Shown piece by piece: positions 8,295 to 18,050 of a stretch of DNA of 64,000 bases. This DNA comes from Lachnospiraceae bacterium. Lineage in GTDB: Bacteria; Bacillota; Clostridia; Lachnospirales; Lachnospiraceae. The notes below the pieces were generated by a model. The model worked only from the letters and a program-made list of their open reading frames with translations, searched no databases and was not told the origin of the DNA. Positions within the stretch are counted from its first letter, which is position 1. Each line of letters begins with the position of its first letter. The position numbers were made by a program, and so were the translations under genes. The stretch lies in assembly GCA_024693135.1 (NCBI GenBank), contig JAILLN010000059.1, positions 1 through 64,000 of the forward strand, in the 5' to 3' direction.

Positions 8295-9343
8295 AACGCA
8301 TCCTGATCCTGATCCTTGCCCTGATCCTCCTTTCCGGCTGCGCACAGGATGGAAAGCGCTATGTGCTGACCTCCGGCTTTGAGGAGGATGAGGTCTTTTT
8401 CGTGGAGGACGTAAAATGCCGTCTGCCGGAGGCCAGGGTCTACATCCAGACCTTCCTGAAACGGTATGAGGATGCCTACGGGCCGGAGATCTGGGAAAAA
8501 AAGATCGACGGGAAGAGCCTGGCGGAGCGGATCAAGAAGGATACCCTCTCCTGCATTGCGAGGCTCAAGGTCATCCATCTCCTGGCCTCCGATATGGGGA
8601 TCTCTCTTTCCGAAAAAGAAGAAGCCCAGTGCATAAGCGCAGCGAAACAATATATGGACTGCCTCTCCGAATCAGACCTCCAATACCTTGGGCTTACCGA
8701 GGAGATCACCACGGATATGTACCGGGAATACGCCCTTGCAGAAAAGGTATATAATAATATCACGGAAGGGATCGAGCCGGAGATCAGCGACGATGAGGCA
8801 CGGACCGTGCTGGTGCGGCAGATCGAATGCCGGATCCTGCACAATGATCCCCTGGGCCGGGATAAGGAATACAGCCAGGAGCAGCGGATGGATGCCTATG
8901 CCAGGATCCATGAGCTCAGCGACCGGATCGAAGCAGGGGAGGATTTTGATTCCCTGGCAGACCGTTATAATGAAGGATCGGAGGACACCTGCTCCATCGG
9001 CAAGGATAGCAATCTTTCCTCCAGCCTGAAGGAGGCGGCCTTCTCCCTGGCCAAGGGACAGGTATCCGGCGTGATCGAGACCGAGGACGGCTTCTTCCTC
9101 TTAAAGTGCATAAGCACCCTGGACCGGGAGGAAACGGATGCCAATAAGATCCGGATCCTGGAGGATAAGAAAAATGAAGCCTTTGCCGGGGACTATGACG
9201 AATTCCGCAAAACAGTCTACTCCGGCCTGAATGAAGCCATGTGGGACCGGCTCGAGGCCAGGCCCCATGCCATTTCTGCCGAAGAGGATTTTTTTGACGT
9301 ATATATGAGATTATTTCCTAAGGAGATCGATAGCGCAAAATGA
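8291..9343 (+). CDS. Parvulin-type peptidyl-prolyl isomerase lipoprotein (PrsA/SurA-like)
   Basis: The 350-residue protein has a lipoprotein signal peptide with the lipobox LLSGC (Cys17), so it should sit on the outer face of the membrane. A SurA_N-like helical region (~25-165) precedes a PPIC rotamase domain (~175-275: RQIECRILHN ... IEAGEDFDSLADRYNEGS ... AAFSLAKGQVSGVIETEDGFFLLK). Such proteins help secreted proteins and penicillin-binding proteins fold. The start codon is TTG overlapping the previous stop (TTGA), so translation is probably coupled. Its stop overlaps the PBP start by four bases, which fits a role in PBP folding. Confidence 0.88.
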   Translation: MKRILILILALILLSGCAQDGKRYVLTSGFEEDEVFFVEDVKCRLPEARVYIQTFLKRYEDAYGPEIWEKKIDGKSLAERIKKDTLSCIARLKVIHLLASDMGISLSEKEEAQCISAAKQYMDCLSESDLQYLGLTEEITTDMYREYALAEKVYNNITEGIEPEISDDEARTVLVRQIECRILHNDPLGRDKEYSQEQRMDAYARIHELSDRIEAGEDFDSLADRYNEGSEDTCSIGKDSNLSSSLKEAAFSLAKGQVSGVIETEDGFFLLKCISTLDREETDANKIRILEDKKNEAFAGDYDEFRKTVYSGLNEAMWDRLEARPHAISAEEDFFDVYMRLFPKEIDSAK

Positions 9344-12012
9344 ATTACAGCAACAGAGGGATCCAGAAAAGAAAATCGGAGCTGAATTCAAAGATGCCGA
9401 AATTTGCAAATATGTTCGGCTCCATGTTTTATCAGGCCACGCTGATCCTGATCATCGCCCTGGGGCTTGCGGGCTGCTTCGGTGCGGTGGGCGTATTCCG
9501 CGGCGTGCTGGCGGCCGCCCCGGATGTATCTACGATCGATGTCAGGCCCACGGGTTTTTCATCCACGGTATATGACAGCGAAGGAAACCAGGTGACCAAG
9601 CTTGTGGCCACCAATGCCAACCGGATCTACCAGAACATCGACAAGATCCCCATCGATACCCAGCACGCCTTCGTCGCCATCGAGGATTCCCGTTTCTATG
9701 AGCATAACGGCATTGATATCAAGGGCATCATCCGTGCCGCCTATATCATGGTGAGCACGCGGAATGCTTCTGAGGGTGCTTCCACCATCACCCAGCAGCT
9801 GATCAAAAACAGCGTCTTTACCGAATGGACGGCGGAGAGTTCCTTCACGGAAAAGCTGAAGCGGAAGATCCAGGAGCAGTACCTGGCCGTGCAGCTGGAA
9901 AAAAGACCGGACATGACCAAGGATGCCATCCTGGAGCTTTATCTCAATACCATCAATATGGGACAGAATACCCTGGGCGTCCAGGCGGCCTCCCTCCGGT
10001 ATTTCAATAAACCCGTGTCTGCGCTGAATCTGTCGGAGAGCGCCTGCATCGCGGCCATCACCAATAATCCCACCAAATATAATCCCATCCTTCATCCGGA
10101 GGACAATGCCAAAAGACGGAAAAAGGTATTAGGAGACATGCTGGATCAGGGCTTCATTACCGAAAAGGCCTATGAGGATGCCATGGCGGACGATGTCTAT
10201 TCCCGCATCCAGACGGTCAATGCCAGGCAGGAGCAGAGCACGATCAATTCCTATTTTACCGATGCCATGGTAGGCCAGATCATGGAGGATATGCAGGAAA
10301 AGCTGGGCTATAATGAAAACCAGGCCTACAACATGCTCTATTCCGGCGGGCTTTCCATCTTCACGACCCAGGATCCCGAGATCCAGAAGATCTGCGATAC
10401 GGTCTGCTCCGATCCGGAAACTTACCCGGAGAAGGTGGAATACCTCCTGGACTATCAGATGACCGGCGTGGATGGGGATGGAAATGTGCAGAATTTCTCC
10501 TCCCAGATGATGCAGCTTTATTTCAGGGATCAGGGAAGGAAGGGCTACAGCCGGATCTATCCGGACGAGGAATCCGCAAGGGAGGATGCCGCCTTATACA
10601 AGGAATATGTGGAAAGCCAGGGCTATACCATTGAAGACGATACGATCTCCATTACGCCCCAGCCCCAGATCTCTGTGACCGTGGCAGACCAATATACCGG
10701 ATACGTAAAAGCCATCGTAGGCGGCCGGGGAACCAAGTCGGCAAGCCTTACCCTGAACCGGGCCACAGATACCATGCGCCAGCCCGGATCCACCTTCAAG
10801 GTAGTCTCCACCTATGCCCCCGGCTTTGATACGGGCCAGAAAACCCTGGGTACGGTGACCATAGACGAACCCTTCAACTATGCCAACGGCCGGCCGGTCT
10901 CTAATTGGTATTCCGGCTATAAGGGTCCCTGTACCCTGCGCTACGGCATCGAACAGAGCCTCAATATCATTGCGGTGCGCACCCTCACGGACATCACCCC
11001 GAGGCTCGGCTTTGAGTATCTGAAAAACATGGGGATCTCCACCCTGGTGGAGCAGGAGACCTTAAAGGACGGATCCATCGTATCCGATATCGGACAGCCC
11101 CTGGCCCTGGGCGGCATCACGAGGGGAGTCAAGAATTATGAGCTGAATGAAGCCTATGCCACCATCGCCAATGGCGGCACCTATATCAAGCCTGCTTTCT
11201 ATACACGGATCCTGGATCACGACGGGAATGTGCTGATCGACAATACCAAGCCGGATTCCAGACGAGTACTGAAGCCCACCACCTGCTGGCTTCTGACCTC
11301 TGCCATGCAGGACGTCATCACAAAGGGAACCGGTGGTGCGGTACGCTTTGACGGCATGAGCCTTGCCGGAAAGACGGGTACCACCTCCGACAATAAGGAT
11401 GTATGGTTTGCGGGTTTTTCTCCCTACTATACCTGCACCACATGGGCGGGCTACGATAATAATGTCGAGATGAAGGATGCCAAGCAGAGAGCGCTGGCCA
11501 AGACGGTATGGAAGGGAGTCATGTCCCAGATCCATGAAGGGCTTGAGAATAAGGAATTCGTACAGCCGGAGGGGATCACTACGGCCTCCGTATGCAATCA
11601 GACCGGGCTTCTTGCCACGGATTACTGCAGGGCAGTGGGTACGGCCCATACGGAGTATTATGCCGAGGGCACGGTTCCGGAGGAAAGCTGTCCGGGACAT
11701 GCCGCCACAACCTTTATCTGTGCCCTCACCGGCCAGAGCGCTTCGGAAACCTGTCCGGTCAGGGTAGAGGGCATTCCGCTTGTACCGGGCTGGTGCCCGC
11801 ATTCCCTGAACGCAGACGGTACCCCGAGAACCGATCCTACCCCGGCTGAGCTTGCGGCCGCGGTCATGGCGCAGGCGGCTCTGAACCAGGCTGCAGCACA
11901 GCAGGCTGCCGCCGCCGGATTGACCGTCCCTGGCCTGGATGCCTCCGGGCTTATGACCCCTGCCGCCGGTGCCGGAGCAGATGCCCAGTCCCTCTTCGGG
12001 ATCGGACAATAA
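9340..12012 (+). CDS. Class A penicillin-binding protein (PBP1A-type transglycosylase/transpeptidase)
   Basis: This 890-residue bifunctional peptidoglycan synthase has one N-terminal membrane segment (about 25-50). The GT51 glycosyltransferase domain shows EDSRFYEHNGID and the EGASTITQQLIKN motif at residues ~108-150. The transpeptidase domain carries the catalytic motif STFK (in RQPGSTFKVV, ~485), SLN (in GIEQSLNIIA, ~542) and KTGTT (~680). The C-terminus is Cys-containing and then Ala/Gln-rich, probably disordered. The start overlaps the PrsA-like gene by ATGA, so the two are translationally coupled. It converges on sigH with only 17 bases between, and I see no clear terminator. Confidence 0.94.
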   Translation: MNYSNRGIQKRKSELNSKMPKFANMFGSMFYQATLILIIALGLAGCFGAVGVFRGVLAAAPDVSTIDVRPTGFSSTVYDSEGNQVTKLVATNANRIYQNIDKIPIDTQHAFVAIEDSRFYEHNGIDIKGIIRAAYIMVSTRNASEGASTITQQLIKNSVFTEWTAESSFTEKLKRKIQEQYLAVQLEKRPDMTKDAILELYLNTINMGQNTLGVQAASLRYFNKPVSALNLSESACIAAITNNPTKYNPILHPEDNAKRRKKVLGDMLDQGFITEKAYEDAMADDVYSRIQTVNARQEQSTINSYFTDAMVGQIMEDMQEKLGYNENQAYNMLYSGGLSIFTTQDPEIQKICDTVCSDPETYPEKVEYLLDYQMTGVDGDGNVQNFSSQMMQLYFRDQGRKGYSRIYPDEESAREDAALYKEYVESQGYTIEDDTISITPQPQISVTVADQYTGYVKAIVGGRGTKSASLTLNRATDTMRQPGSTFKVVSTYAPGFDTGQKTLGTVTIDEPFNYANGRPVSNWYSGYKGPCTLRYGIEQSLNIIAVRTLTDITPRLGFEYLKNMGISTLVEQETLKDGSIVSDIGQPLALGGITRGVKNYELNEAYATIANGGTYIKPAFYTRILDHDGNVLIDNTKPDSRRVLKPTTCWLLTSAMQDVITKGTGGAVRFDGMSLAGKTGTTSDNKDVWFAGFSPYYTCTTWAGYDNNVEMKDAKQRALAKTVWKGVMSQIHEGLENKEFVQPEGITTASVCNQTGLLATDYCRAVGTAHTEYYAEGTVPEESCPGHAATTFICALTGQSASETCPVRVEGIPLVPGWCPHSLNADGTPRTDPTPAELAAAVMAQAALNQAAAQQAAAAGLTVPGLDASGLMTPAAGAGADAQSLFGIGQ

Positions 12013-12029
12013 ACCAGGCGGTTTTAGGG

Positions 12030-12656
12030 CTAGGGGGCATAGTAGACATATTTGCGAAGCTTCCCCCGGATCCGCTGCAGGGCGTTGTCCGTGGACTTCT
12101 CGTCCCGTCCCAGGACCTGTGCGATCTCCGTATAGGTCATTCCGGTGATATAAAGGTCCAGCACGCTCCGCTCCAAGGGGCTTAAGTCCTTTTCGATGGT
12201 CTCTGCCAGCTCCTCCTTCCTTTCCTGCTCCAATACAATGCTTTCCGGCTCCATTTCGTGTCCCGCCATCAGCATCTCCCCCAGGGGCATCTCCTTTTTG
12301 CCGTCCTCTGTTTCCCTCGCATTGGAGTATAAGGAAATATAGCTGTTTAACGGCATATGCTTCTTTCGTCCAGAGGCTTTTACCGCGGAGTAGATCTGCC
12401 TCGACACACACAGCCTGGCAAAGGTACTGAAGCTGGCATCCCTTCCGCTGTCATATTCCCTGACCGCCTTAAAAAGTCCGATCATTCCCTCCTGGATCAG
12501 GTCCTGGGTATCCCCTCCCAGGATGTACATGGATCCGGCCTGCTTTCTCACCAGATCCTTGTATTTTTCCATGAGATAATCAATGACGTCCCCGTCCCCG
12601 TCCCGGAATTCCGTGATCAGCTCCTCATCGGACATGCCTGCGTACCGCTTTTCCAT
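12030..12656 (-). CDS. sigH: RNA polymerase sigma-H factor (Spo0H-like)
   Basis: The 208-residue sigma-70 family protein has region 2 (DVIDYLMEKYKDLVRKQA ... DLIQEGMIGLFKAVREYD ... FARLCVSRQIYSAVK) and the KHMPLNSYISL segment. Region 4 (LSPLERSVLDLYITGMTYTEIAQVLGRDEKSTDNALQRI) follows. Both regions match SigH, which directs transition-state and early sporulation genes in Firmicutes. Its position after cysS, mrnC and rlmB is the conserved Firmicutes location. ATG at 12656 with GGGGGG upstream overlaps the rlmB stop by one base. A TTG three bases upstream is an alternative. It is the last gene of a seven-gene minus-strand run. Confidence 0.93.
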   Translation of the reverse strand: MEKRYAGMSDEELITEFRDGDGDVIDYLMEKYKDLVRKQAGSMYILGGDTQDLIQEGMIGLFKAVREYDSGRDASFSTFARLCVSRQIYSAVKASGRKKHMPLNSYISLYSNARETEDGKKEMPLGEMLMAGHEMEPESIVLEQERKEELAETIEKDLSPLERSVLDLYITGMTYTEIAQVLGRDEKSTDNALQRIRGKLRKYVYYAP

Positions 12657-13414
12657 CAAGCCCCCCGGTAATCCCTCTGCCTTACGATCTCAAAGGCCAT
12701 GACCCCCGCTGCCACCGAGGCATTCAGGGAATCGATCTCTCCCTTGGTGGGTATGGCCGCCACATAATCACATTTGGAGCGGACCAGCTTTCCCACGCCG
12801 CTGCCCTCTGAGCCGATCACAAGTCCGATCGGTCCTGTGAGATCCATGCCATAGGGAGGCTCTCCCTCTGTGTCGGCGCAGACGAACCATACCCCTTCCT
12901 TCTTCAGGTCCTCGATGGTCCTTGCCAGATTGGTCACCCTGGCCACCGGCGTATAGTTCAGCGCTCCGGCCGATGCCCTTGCCACGGCTGCCGTGAGAGA
13001 TGCGGCCCTGTCCTTCGGAATGATGACCCCATGAGCTCCCGCCAGGTTTGCCGTACGGATGATGGCTCCCAGGTTATGCGGATCTTCGATATTATCCAGC
13101 AGGATCAAAAATAGATCCTCTCCCTTCTCCTTTGCCGAATGGATCATGTCCTCTATTTCGCCATAATGATAGGCGGCGATCCTGGCGATCACTCCCTGGT
13201 GCCTGCCGGTCTCGCTCAGCTGATCCAGCCTTTTCCTGTCCACAAAATCGATCCGAAGGCCCTGCTTTTTTGCTTCTCTCCGGATCGTCTGCATCGGGCC
13301 GTCCTTTGACCCCTCCAGCATATACAGCTTATCCACGGTCCTTCCGGAGCGGAAGGCTTCAATGACCTCATTCCGTCCCTCAACCAAAAGCTTTTCTTCT
13401 GTGCCTTCTTCCAT
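12656..13414 (-). CDS. rlmB: 23S rRNA (guanosine-2251-2'-O)-methyltransferase RlmB (SpoU/TrmH family)
   Basis: This 252-residue SPOUT methyltransferase has the N-terminal substrate-binding domain (VEGRNEVIEAFRSGRTVDKLY) and a C-terminal knotted SAM-binding domain. The family motifs are LDNIEDPHNLGAIIRTANLAG (motif 1), IGLVIGSEGSGVGKLV (motif 2) and IDSLNASVAAGVMAFEI (motif 3). In bacteria it methylates G2251 in the ribosomal P-site. A GGAGG ribosome binding site lies eight bases before ATG. It lies between mrnC and sigH as in other Firmicutes. Confidence 0.93.
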   Translation of the reverse strand: MEEGTEEKLLVEGRNEVIEAFRSGRTVDKLYMLEGSKDGPMQTIRREAKKQGLRIDFVDRKRLDQLSETGRHQGVIARIAAYHYGEIEDMIHSAKEKGEDLFLILLDNIEDPHNLGAIIRTANLAGAHGVIIPKDRAASLTAAVARASAGALNYTPVARVTNLARTIEDLKKEGVWFVCADTEGEPPYGMDLTGPIGLVIGSEGSGVGKLVRSKCDYVAAIPTKGEIDSLNASVAAGVMAFEIVRQRDYRGA

Positions 13415-13458
13415 TGCCCTTTCCTCCTGTATTGCAAAATGAGTGTCGTCCTATGCTC

Positions 13459-13866
13459 TTAATCTCCGTCCGCGGCATCGCCCTCTGCGATCCGGATGCA
13501 TCTTTCCGTAAGCTCCCTTATCCTCTCATGCCTGCCCTTCAGGTAAAGATAGCCAAAAAGAGCCTCCAATCCGGTGGCCTTGTGGTAATCCGCCGGGGAG
13601 GCGTTTTTTGCATGATGCTCCGGCTTGGCGCCGATCCCCCTTGAGGCGATCTCCCTTTCTTCCTCCGACAGATGCTCCATCAAAGCATCCATTGCCTCCG
13701 CCTGGGCTCTTGCATTCACGATCCCGGAGGTCTTCTTATGCAGCTTATGGGAGGGCATGTTCCCCTTCCTCACCACCGCATCACGGATATAAAGGCTGTA
13801 TACCGCATCTCCCAAAAAGGCAAAGGTCAGGGGGGAATATGTCCTTAAGTCTATGCTCTCTCCCAC
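13459..13866 (-). CDS. mrnC: Mini-ribonuclease III
   Basis: The 135-residue protein is an RNase III catalytic domain without a dsRNA-binding domain. It contains the signature LAFLGDAVYSLYIRD-like segment (FAFLGDAVYSLYIRD, about residue 15) with the metal-binding Asp, and the C-terminal TGLEALFGYLYLKG helix carrying the second acidic ligand. Mini-RNase III matures the ends of 23S rRNA in Gram-positive bacteria. It overlaps the end of cysS by 16 bases. It is separated from rlmB by 44 bases. Confidence 0.93.
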   Translation of the reverse strand: MGESIDLRTYSPLTFAFLGDAVYSLYIRDAVVRKGNMPSHKLHKKTSGIVNARAQAEAMDALMEHLSEEEREIASRGIGAKPEHHAKNASPADYHKATGLEALFGYLYLKGRHERIRELTERCIRIAEGDAADGD

Positions 13867-15263
13867 TTCACGCCTTCCCGGGTATCCTTCAGGATGATCC
13901 CTTTCTTCAAGAGCAGGTCCCTTATCTCATCCGCCTTGGCAAAGTCCTTATTCTTCCTGGCCTCCTGCCGTTGATCGATAAGTTTTTCGATCTCCTCATC
14001 CAGGCTCCCTTCCTCCTCTTTTTCCGTGACAAGCCCCATGACGCCGCAGAGCTCATTCAATGCTTCTTTCAGGGTTCGGGCGCATTCTGAGGAGCATTCC
14101 TCCTTCACTGCGGTATTGGCAAGCCTTACGATCTCAAAGATGACGGAGATCCCATCCGCCGTATTCAGGTCCTGGTCCATCACCTCATTGAATTTCTCCT
14201 TCAGCCGGCCAAGCTCCGAAAGGATCTCCTCCTCCTTTGGCCAAAGCTCCTTTCTATCCGCATTTGCTTCCCGGTATGCCAGGTCTGATACGGAGTTCCG
14301 GATCCTGGAAAGGCCTGCCTTTGCCGACTCCATAAGCGCAGCCGAGAAATTAAGGGGACTCCGGTAATGGGCGGAGAGCATAAAGAAGCGGAGCACCTGG
14401 AGGTCATATTTTTCCGCAATGTCCCTTACCGTAAAAAAGTTCCCCAGGGATTTGCTCATCTTCTGATTATCGATATTGAGGAAGCCGTTATGCATCCAGT
14501 AATGGGCGAAGGGCACTCCGTTTGCCGCTTCACTCTGTGCGATCTCATTTTCATGATGGGGAAAGATCAGGTCCTCACCCCCGGCGTGGATATCAATGGT
14601 ATTGCCCAGGTATTTCCTGGCCATCACGGAGCATTCCGTATGCCATCCGGGGCGGCCCTCACACCAGGGAGACTCCCAGAAGGGCTCTCCTTCTTTTTTC
14701 GGCTTCCATAGCACAAAATCCAGGGGATCTTCCTTCCCTTCCTCCCCGCTGACGTTGATCTGGCGGTGGCCTCCCTCCAGCTCGTCCAGGTTTTTATGGG
14801 AAAGCTTCCCATATTCCTTAAACGCCCTGGTCCTGTAGTAGACCGTCCCGTCCTTCGCCGCATAGGCATAGCCCTTATCGATGAGCTTTTGGATCAGCTC
14901 GACCATGCCGCCGATCTCCTCCGTGGCCTTCGGATGCACCGTAGCGGGAAGTACGTTCAGTCCCTCCATGTCCTTCTTGCATTCCGCGATATAACGCTCG
15001 GAAATGACGGTGCTTTCCACTCCCTCCTCCTTTGCCTTGTTGATGATCTTATCATCCACATCCGTAAAGTTGGATACATAGTCTACCTCATAGCCCCGGT
15101 AAGCCATATATCTCCGGAAAGTATCAAACACGATCATGGGCCTGGCATTTCCGATGTGGATCAGGTTATAGACCGTGGGGCCGCAGACATACATGGAGAC
15201 CTTTCCCGGCTCGATGGGCTTGAATTCCTCCAGTGTCCTGCTCAGTGTATTGTATATCTTCAT
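13851..15263 (-). CDS. cysS: Cysteinyl-tRNA synthetase
   Basis: The 470-residue class I synthetase shows the HIGH motif as IHIGNARP (about residue 35), zinc ligands at YVCGPTVYN, HTECSVMA and FPHHENEIAQSE, and KMSKSLGNF (about 268). A helical anticodon-binding C-terminus follows. It attaches cysteine to tRNA-Cys. It starts two bases after cysE ends, with GGAGG upstream, so synthesis of the cysteine precursor and its loading onto tRNA are encoded side by side. This is the usual Firmicutes arrangement. Confidence 0.96.
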   Translation of the reverse strand: MKIYNTLSRTLEEFKPIEPGKVSMYVCGPTVYNLIHIGNARPMIVFDTFRRYMAYRGYEVDYVSNFTDVDDKIINKAKEEGVESTVISERYIAECKKDMEGLNVLPATVHPKATEEIGGMVELIQKLIDKGYAYAAKDGTVYYRTRAFKEYGKLSHKNLDELEGGHRQINVSGEEGKEDPLDFVLWKPKKEGEPFWESPWCEGRPGWHTECSVMARKYLGNTIDIHAGGEDLIFPHHENEIAQSEAANGVPFAHYWMHNGFLNIDNQKMSKSLGNFFTVRDIAEKYDLQVLRFFMLSAHYRSPLNFSAALMESAKAGLSRIRNSVSDLAYREANADRKELWPKEEEILSELGRLKEKFNEVMDQDLNTADGISVIFEIVRLANTAVKEECSSECARTLKEALNELCGVMGLVTEKEEEGSLDEEIEKLIDQRQEARKNKDFAKADEIRDLLLKKGIILKDTREGVKWERA

Positions 15264-15265
15264 CT

Positions 15266-16009
15266 CTATATTCCCTCCCCGTGTACTCCTTCTGTCTGTT
15301 TTCTGTCCATTTCAAGGCGTTTCCGCTTTTCTCTTTCTTCGGCAAAGCCGGTATCCAGCCTTCTTACCTTATCCTCCAGCTCAATGATATGATTCATCAG
15401 CTCGGCATTGGTCTGCTGTAGCCGCAGGATATCCTCCTTCACCGGATCCGGCAGGTTGATCTGGTCCATGCTTTCCCGGGGGATCTCCGTATCATACCGC
15501 TTCACCACCCGTCCGGGCACCCCCACCACGGTACAGTTGGGAGGCACCTCCTCCAGCACCACGGAGCCGGCCCCGATCTTGGAATTATCCCCTACCGTGA
15601 AGGAGCCCAGCACCTTTGCCCCTGCCGAGACCATTACGTTATTTCCCAGGGTCGGATGCCTTTTCCCCTGCTCCTTGCCGGTACCCCCCAGGGTAACCCC
15701 CTGGAAAAGAGTCACATTGTCGCCGATGATGGTGGTCTCTCCGATGATGACTCCCGTGCCATGATCGATGAAAAATCCCTTCCCGATCTGGGCTCCGGGA
15801 TGGATCTCGATCCCGGTACGGCGCACCGCATGCTGGGAGATGGCCCTAGCCCGGAAATAATGCTTCTTGAGATACTGCTTGTGGGCTATGCGGTACCAGA
15901 ATACCGCCCAGAAGCTGGGATAGAGAAAGACCTCCCAGTCCGAATGAATGGCAGGATCCCTCTCCCGCACCACTGCGATCTCATCCTTTATCCTACGGAT
16001 CATTCCCAT
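15266..16009 (-). CDS. cysE: Serine O-acetyltransferase
   Basis: The 247-residue protein has an N-terminal helical part ([19 protein letters not shown]) and then left-handed beta-helix hexapeptide repeats ([25 protein letters not shown]..., about 70-185) with the HPTLGNNV loop. It makes O-acetylserine from serine and acetyl-CoA, the first step of cysteine synthesis. The C-terminal ~55 residues form a charged coiled segment ending in [10 protein letters not shown], longer than in the shortest family members. ATG at 16009 has GGGGTG eight bases upstream, and this start overlaps the ispF stop by ten bases. Confidence 0.94.
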   Translation of the reverse strand: MGMIRRIKDEIAVVRERDPAIHSDWEVFLYPSFWAVFWYRIAHKQYLKKHYFRARAISQHAVRRTGIEIHPGAQIGKGFFIDHGTGVIIGETTIIGDNVTLFQGVTLGGTGKEQGKRHPTLGNNVMVSAGAKVLGSFTVGDNSKIGAGSVVLEEVPPNCTVVGVPGRVVKRYDTEIPRESMDQINLPDPVKEDILRLQQTNAELMNHIIELEDKVRRLDTGFAEEREKRKRLEMDRKQTEGVHGEGI

Positions 16010-16539
16010 GTCTTGCACCCCGGGCATCCGCCCGATCCGCAGGGTGGCATGCCATAAGCCGAATCCCGGTATCCCGTGATCAGGCAGACGGCCCTCGCCG
16101 CGATTCCTAAGCCCTCTCCCGTAAATCCCAGATGCTCCTCTGTGGTCGCCTTCACATTGACCTGCTCTTCGTCAATCCCCAGAGCCTCTGCTATATTCTT
16201 ACGCATCTGTGCGATATGAGGCCTCATTTTCGGAGCCTGGGCTATGATGGTCGCATCGATGTTTTCAATGAGATACAGCTTTTCCTCCAGCATTTCCCCG
16301 CATTGCTTCAAAAGCTCCAGGCTGTCTGCCCCCTCAAAGCGTTCCTCCGTATCCGGGAAATGAAGCCCGATATCCCCCAGGGCCGCCGCCCCGAGCATGG
16401 CATCCATAATGGCATGAAGCAGCACGTCCGCATCCGAATGTCCCAGGAGCCCTTTTTCGTAGGGTATCCTGACCCCGCCGATGATCAGATCCCGTCCAGG
16501 CACCAGCCTATGCACATCATATCCTTCCCCGATCCTCAT
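16000..16539 (-). CDS. ispF: 2-C-methyl-D-erythritol 2,4-cyclodiphosphate synthase with a Cys-containing tail
   Basis: The 179-residue enzyme of the non-mevalonate isoprenoid pathway has the N-terminal metal-binding motif [11 protein letters not shown], the [18 protein letters not shown] segment with its Asp and His ligands, DIGLHFPDT, and the C-terminal [17 protein letters not shown] signature. IspF usually ends soon after the AVCLI helix. Here about 22 further residues follow, with three cysteines spaced CxxxxCxxC ([15 protein letters not shown]). The start overlaps the HD-GYP gene stop (ATGA), and the tail overlaps the cysE start region. Confidence 0.95.
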   Translation of the reverse strand: MRIGEGYDVHRLVPGRDLIIGGVRIPYEKGLLGHSDADVLLHAIMDAMLGAAALGDIGLHFPDTEERFEGADSLELLKQCGEMLEEKLYLIENIDATIIAQAPKMRPHIAQMRKNIAEALGIDEEQVNVKATTEEHLGFTGEGLGIAARAVCLITGYRDSAYGMPPCGSGGCPGCKTWE

Positions 16540-17963
16540 TCCTGCTCCTCATTTCTCTTTGCATGAACCGTTTCCCTCATGGCATACTCTGTATCCTCAT
16601 CGATCATCTGAAGCATGATATCCGCATATTGGGGGGCAAACTGAGTTCCCTTCCCCTTTTCGATCTCAAGCCTTACCTGCTTCTGCTCCATGGCAGAGCG
16701 GTAGCTCCTATTGGAGGTCATGGCGTCATACGCATCGGCCACGCCGATGATCTGGGCGATCTTGGGGATCTCCTCGCCCTTAAGCCCATCCGGATATCCC
16801 TTTCCGTCATAACGCTCATGATGCCATCTGGCACCGTCTGCGATATGGGGAAGCACCGTGATATTTTTCAGGATGCCGGCCCCGATGACAGGATGGGTCT
16901 TGATTATGGCATACTCTTCATCCGTCAGCCTGCTCGTTTTGTTGATGATCTGATCCGGTATGCCGATCTTGCCTACATCATGCAAAAGCCCGATCATATA
17001 GATCCTGGCACATTCCGATTCGGGAAAGCCCGCCCTTCTTGCGATCTCCTCCGCGTAGGTTCCCACCCTTACGGAATGGCCATTCGTGTATTTGTCCTTC
17101 GCATCGATGGTTCCCGAAAGGGTCTCCACGATCTGGAAGGTAAGATGCCGGATCTCATCCTGCTGGCGGACAACTTCTTCCGTCTTTTTTTTCACCTCTA
17201 AGGTCAGATCATCCCTCAGCCTCTCCAGCTCCAGATAGTTGCGCACCCTAAGCTTAAGCACCTCCGGCAGGAAGGGCTTGGTAATGAAATCCGCCGCTCC
17301 GGCCTGAAGCCCCTTAAGCTCCACATCCCCATCGTTGAGCCCGGTAAGGAAGATGACCGGGATCTCTTCTCTTCCCGGGATCTCCCGTACCTTTGATAAG
17401 GTCTCAAATCCATCCATGTCCGGCATCCGGATATCCATCAGGATCAGATCCACCGTCTCCCTTTTCAGGAAGGTAATGGCATTCGATCCGGATCCTGCGA
17501 CAAAGACCTTGTATTCATCCGAAAGGACCCGGCTGGTCACCCGGATCTGGGTGGGCTCATCGTCCACCACCAGGATCCTGGGCCTCCCGGCCTGCTCTCC
17601 TCCTGCCTTTTCCAGAGCCAGGATATCCCCGGTGAGATCCCTTATATTGACGGGACGCACATAGGACTTCTGTACCGCGCCCTCCGGCAGGATCCTCCGG
17701 GCATCCTCAAGCTCCTCCTTATTTCCGATCAGATACAGAACCTGTCCCGAAAGAGCCCCGGCCACTCCGGTAAGGAAGGCTTCATCTCTTGCCAGGCTTT
17801 CATCTAAGTAAAGGATCAGGATATGGGCTTTGCCGGCCTGCTCCGATACGGAAGGATCCGCCGGAAGATGCAGGAAATTGATCCCTGCCCTCGAAAGTCC
17901 CGCCGTCAGGACCTTGAACATAAAATCCGTTGAATTGCTGATCAATAGGACTGACTGTTTCAT
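16536..17963 (-). CDS. Response regulator with C-terminal HD-GYP phosphodiesterase domain
   Basis: The 475-residue protein has an N-terminal receiver-like fold without clear phosphorylation residues (1-115). A complete receiver domain follows ([12 protein letters not shown]; phospho-acceptor Asp in [13 protein letters not shown]; Lys in ITKPF). After a short coiled linker comes an HD-GYP domain ([43 protein letters not shown]). It should hydrolyse cyclic di-GMP in response to a sensor kinase, which is not in the window. It is the first gene of the ispF-cysE-cysS-mrnC-rlmB-sigH run, overlapping ispF by four bases. This regulator is not usually part of that cluster. Confidence 0.92.
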   Translation of the reverse strand: MKQSVLLISNSTDFMFKVLTAGLSRAGINFLHLPADPSVSEQAGKAHILILYLDESLARDEAFLTGVAGALSGQVLYLIGNKEELEDARRILPEGAVQKSYVRPVNIRDLTGDILALEKAGGEQAGRPRILVVDDEPTQIRVTSRVLSDEYKVFVAGSGSNAITFLKRETVDLILMDIRMPDMDGFETLSKVREIPGREEIPVIFLTGLNDGDVELKGLQAGAADFITKPFLPEVLKLRVRNYLELERLRDDLTLEVKKKTEEVVRQQDEIRHLTFQIVETLSGTIDAKDKYTNGHSVRVGTYAEEIARRAGFPESECARIYMIGLLHDVGKIGIPDQIINKTSRLTDEEYAIIKTHPVIGAGILKNITVLPHIADGARWHHERYDGKGYPDGLKGEEIPKIAQIIGVADAYDAMTSNRSYRSAMEQKQVRLEIEKGKGTQFAPQYADIMLQMIDEDTEYAMRETVHAKRNEEQE

Positions 17964-17986
17964 GGCACTATCTTATCACATTATGC

Positions 17987-18015
17987 TTGTTTTTTGCATA
18001 AAAGATTGATATAAT
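17987..18015 (+). promoter_or_regulatory. Sigma-A-type promoter of the GH3 gene
   Basis: TTGTTT (17987-17992), a 17-base spacer and consensus TATAAT (18010-18015) lie in the 87-base divergent intergenic region. Confidence 0.65.
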
Positions 18016-18050
18016 TTTATGTAAACTTTTATTTGGAGCATGATGAAGAA

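Noticed and set aside
11062..12411. A 449-codon minus-strand open frame spanning the PBP end and sigH
   Set aside because: It is out of frame with sigH and antisense to the PBP transpeptidase region. Its composition is that of a shadow frame.
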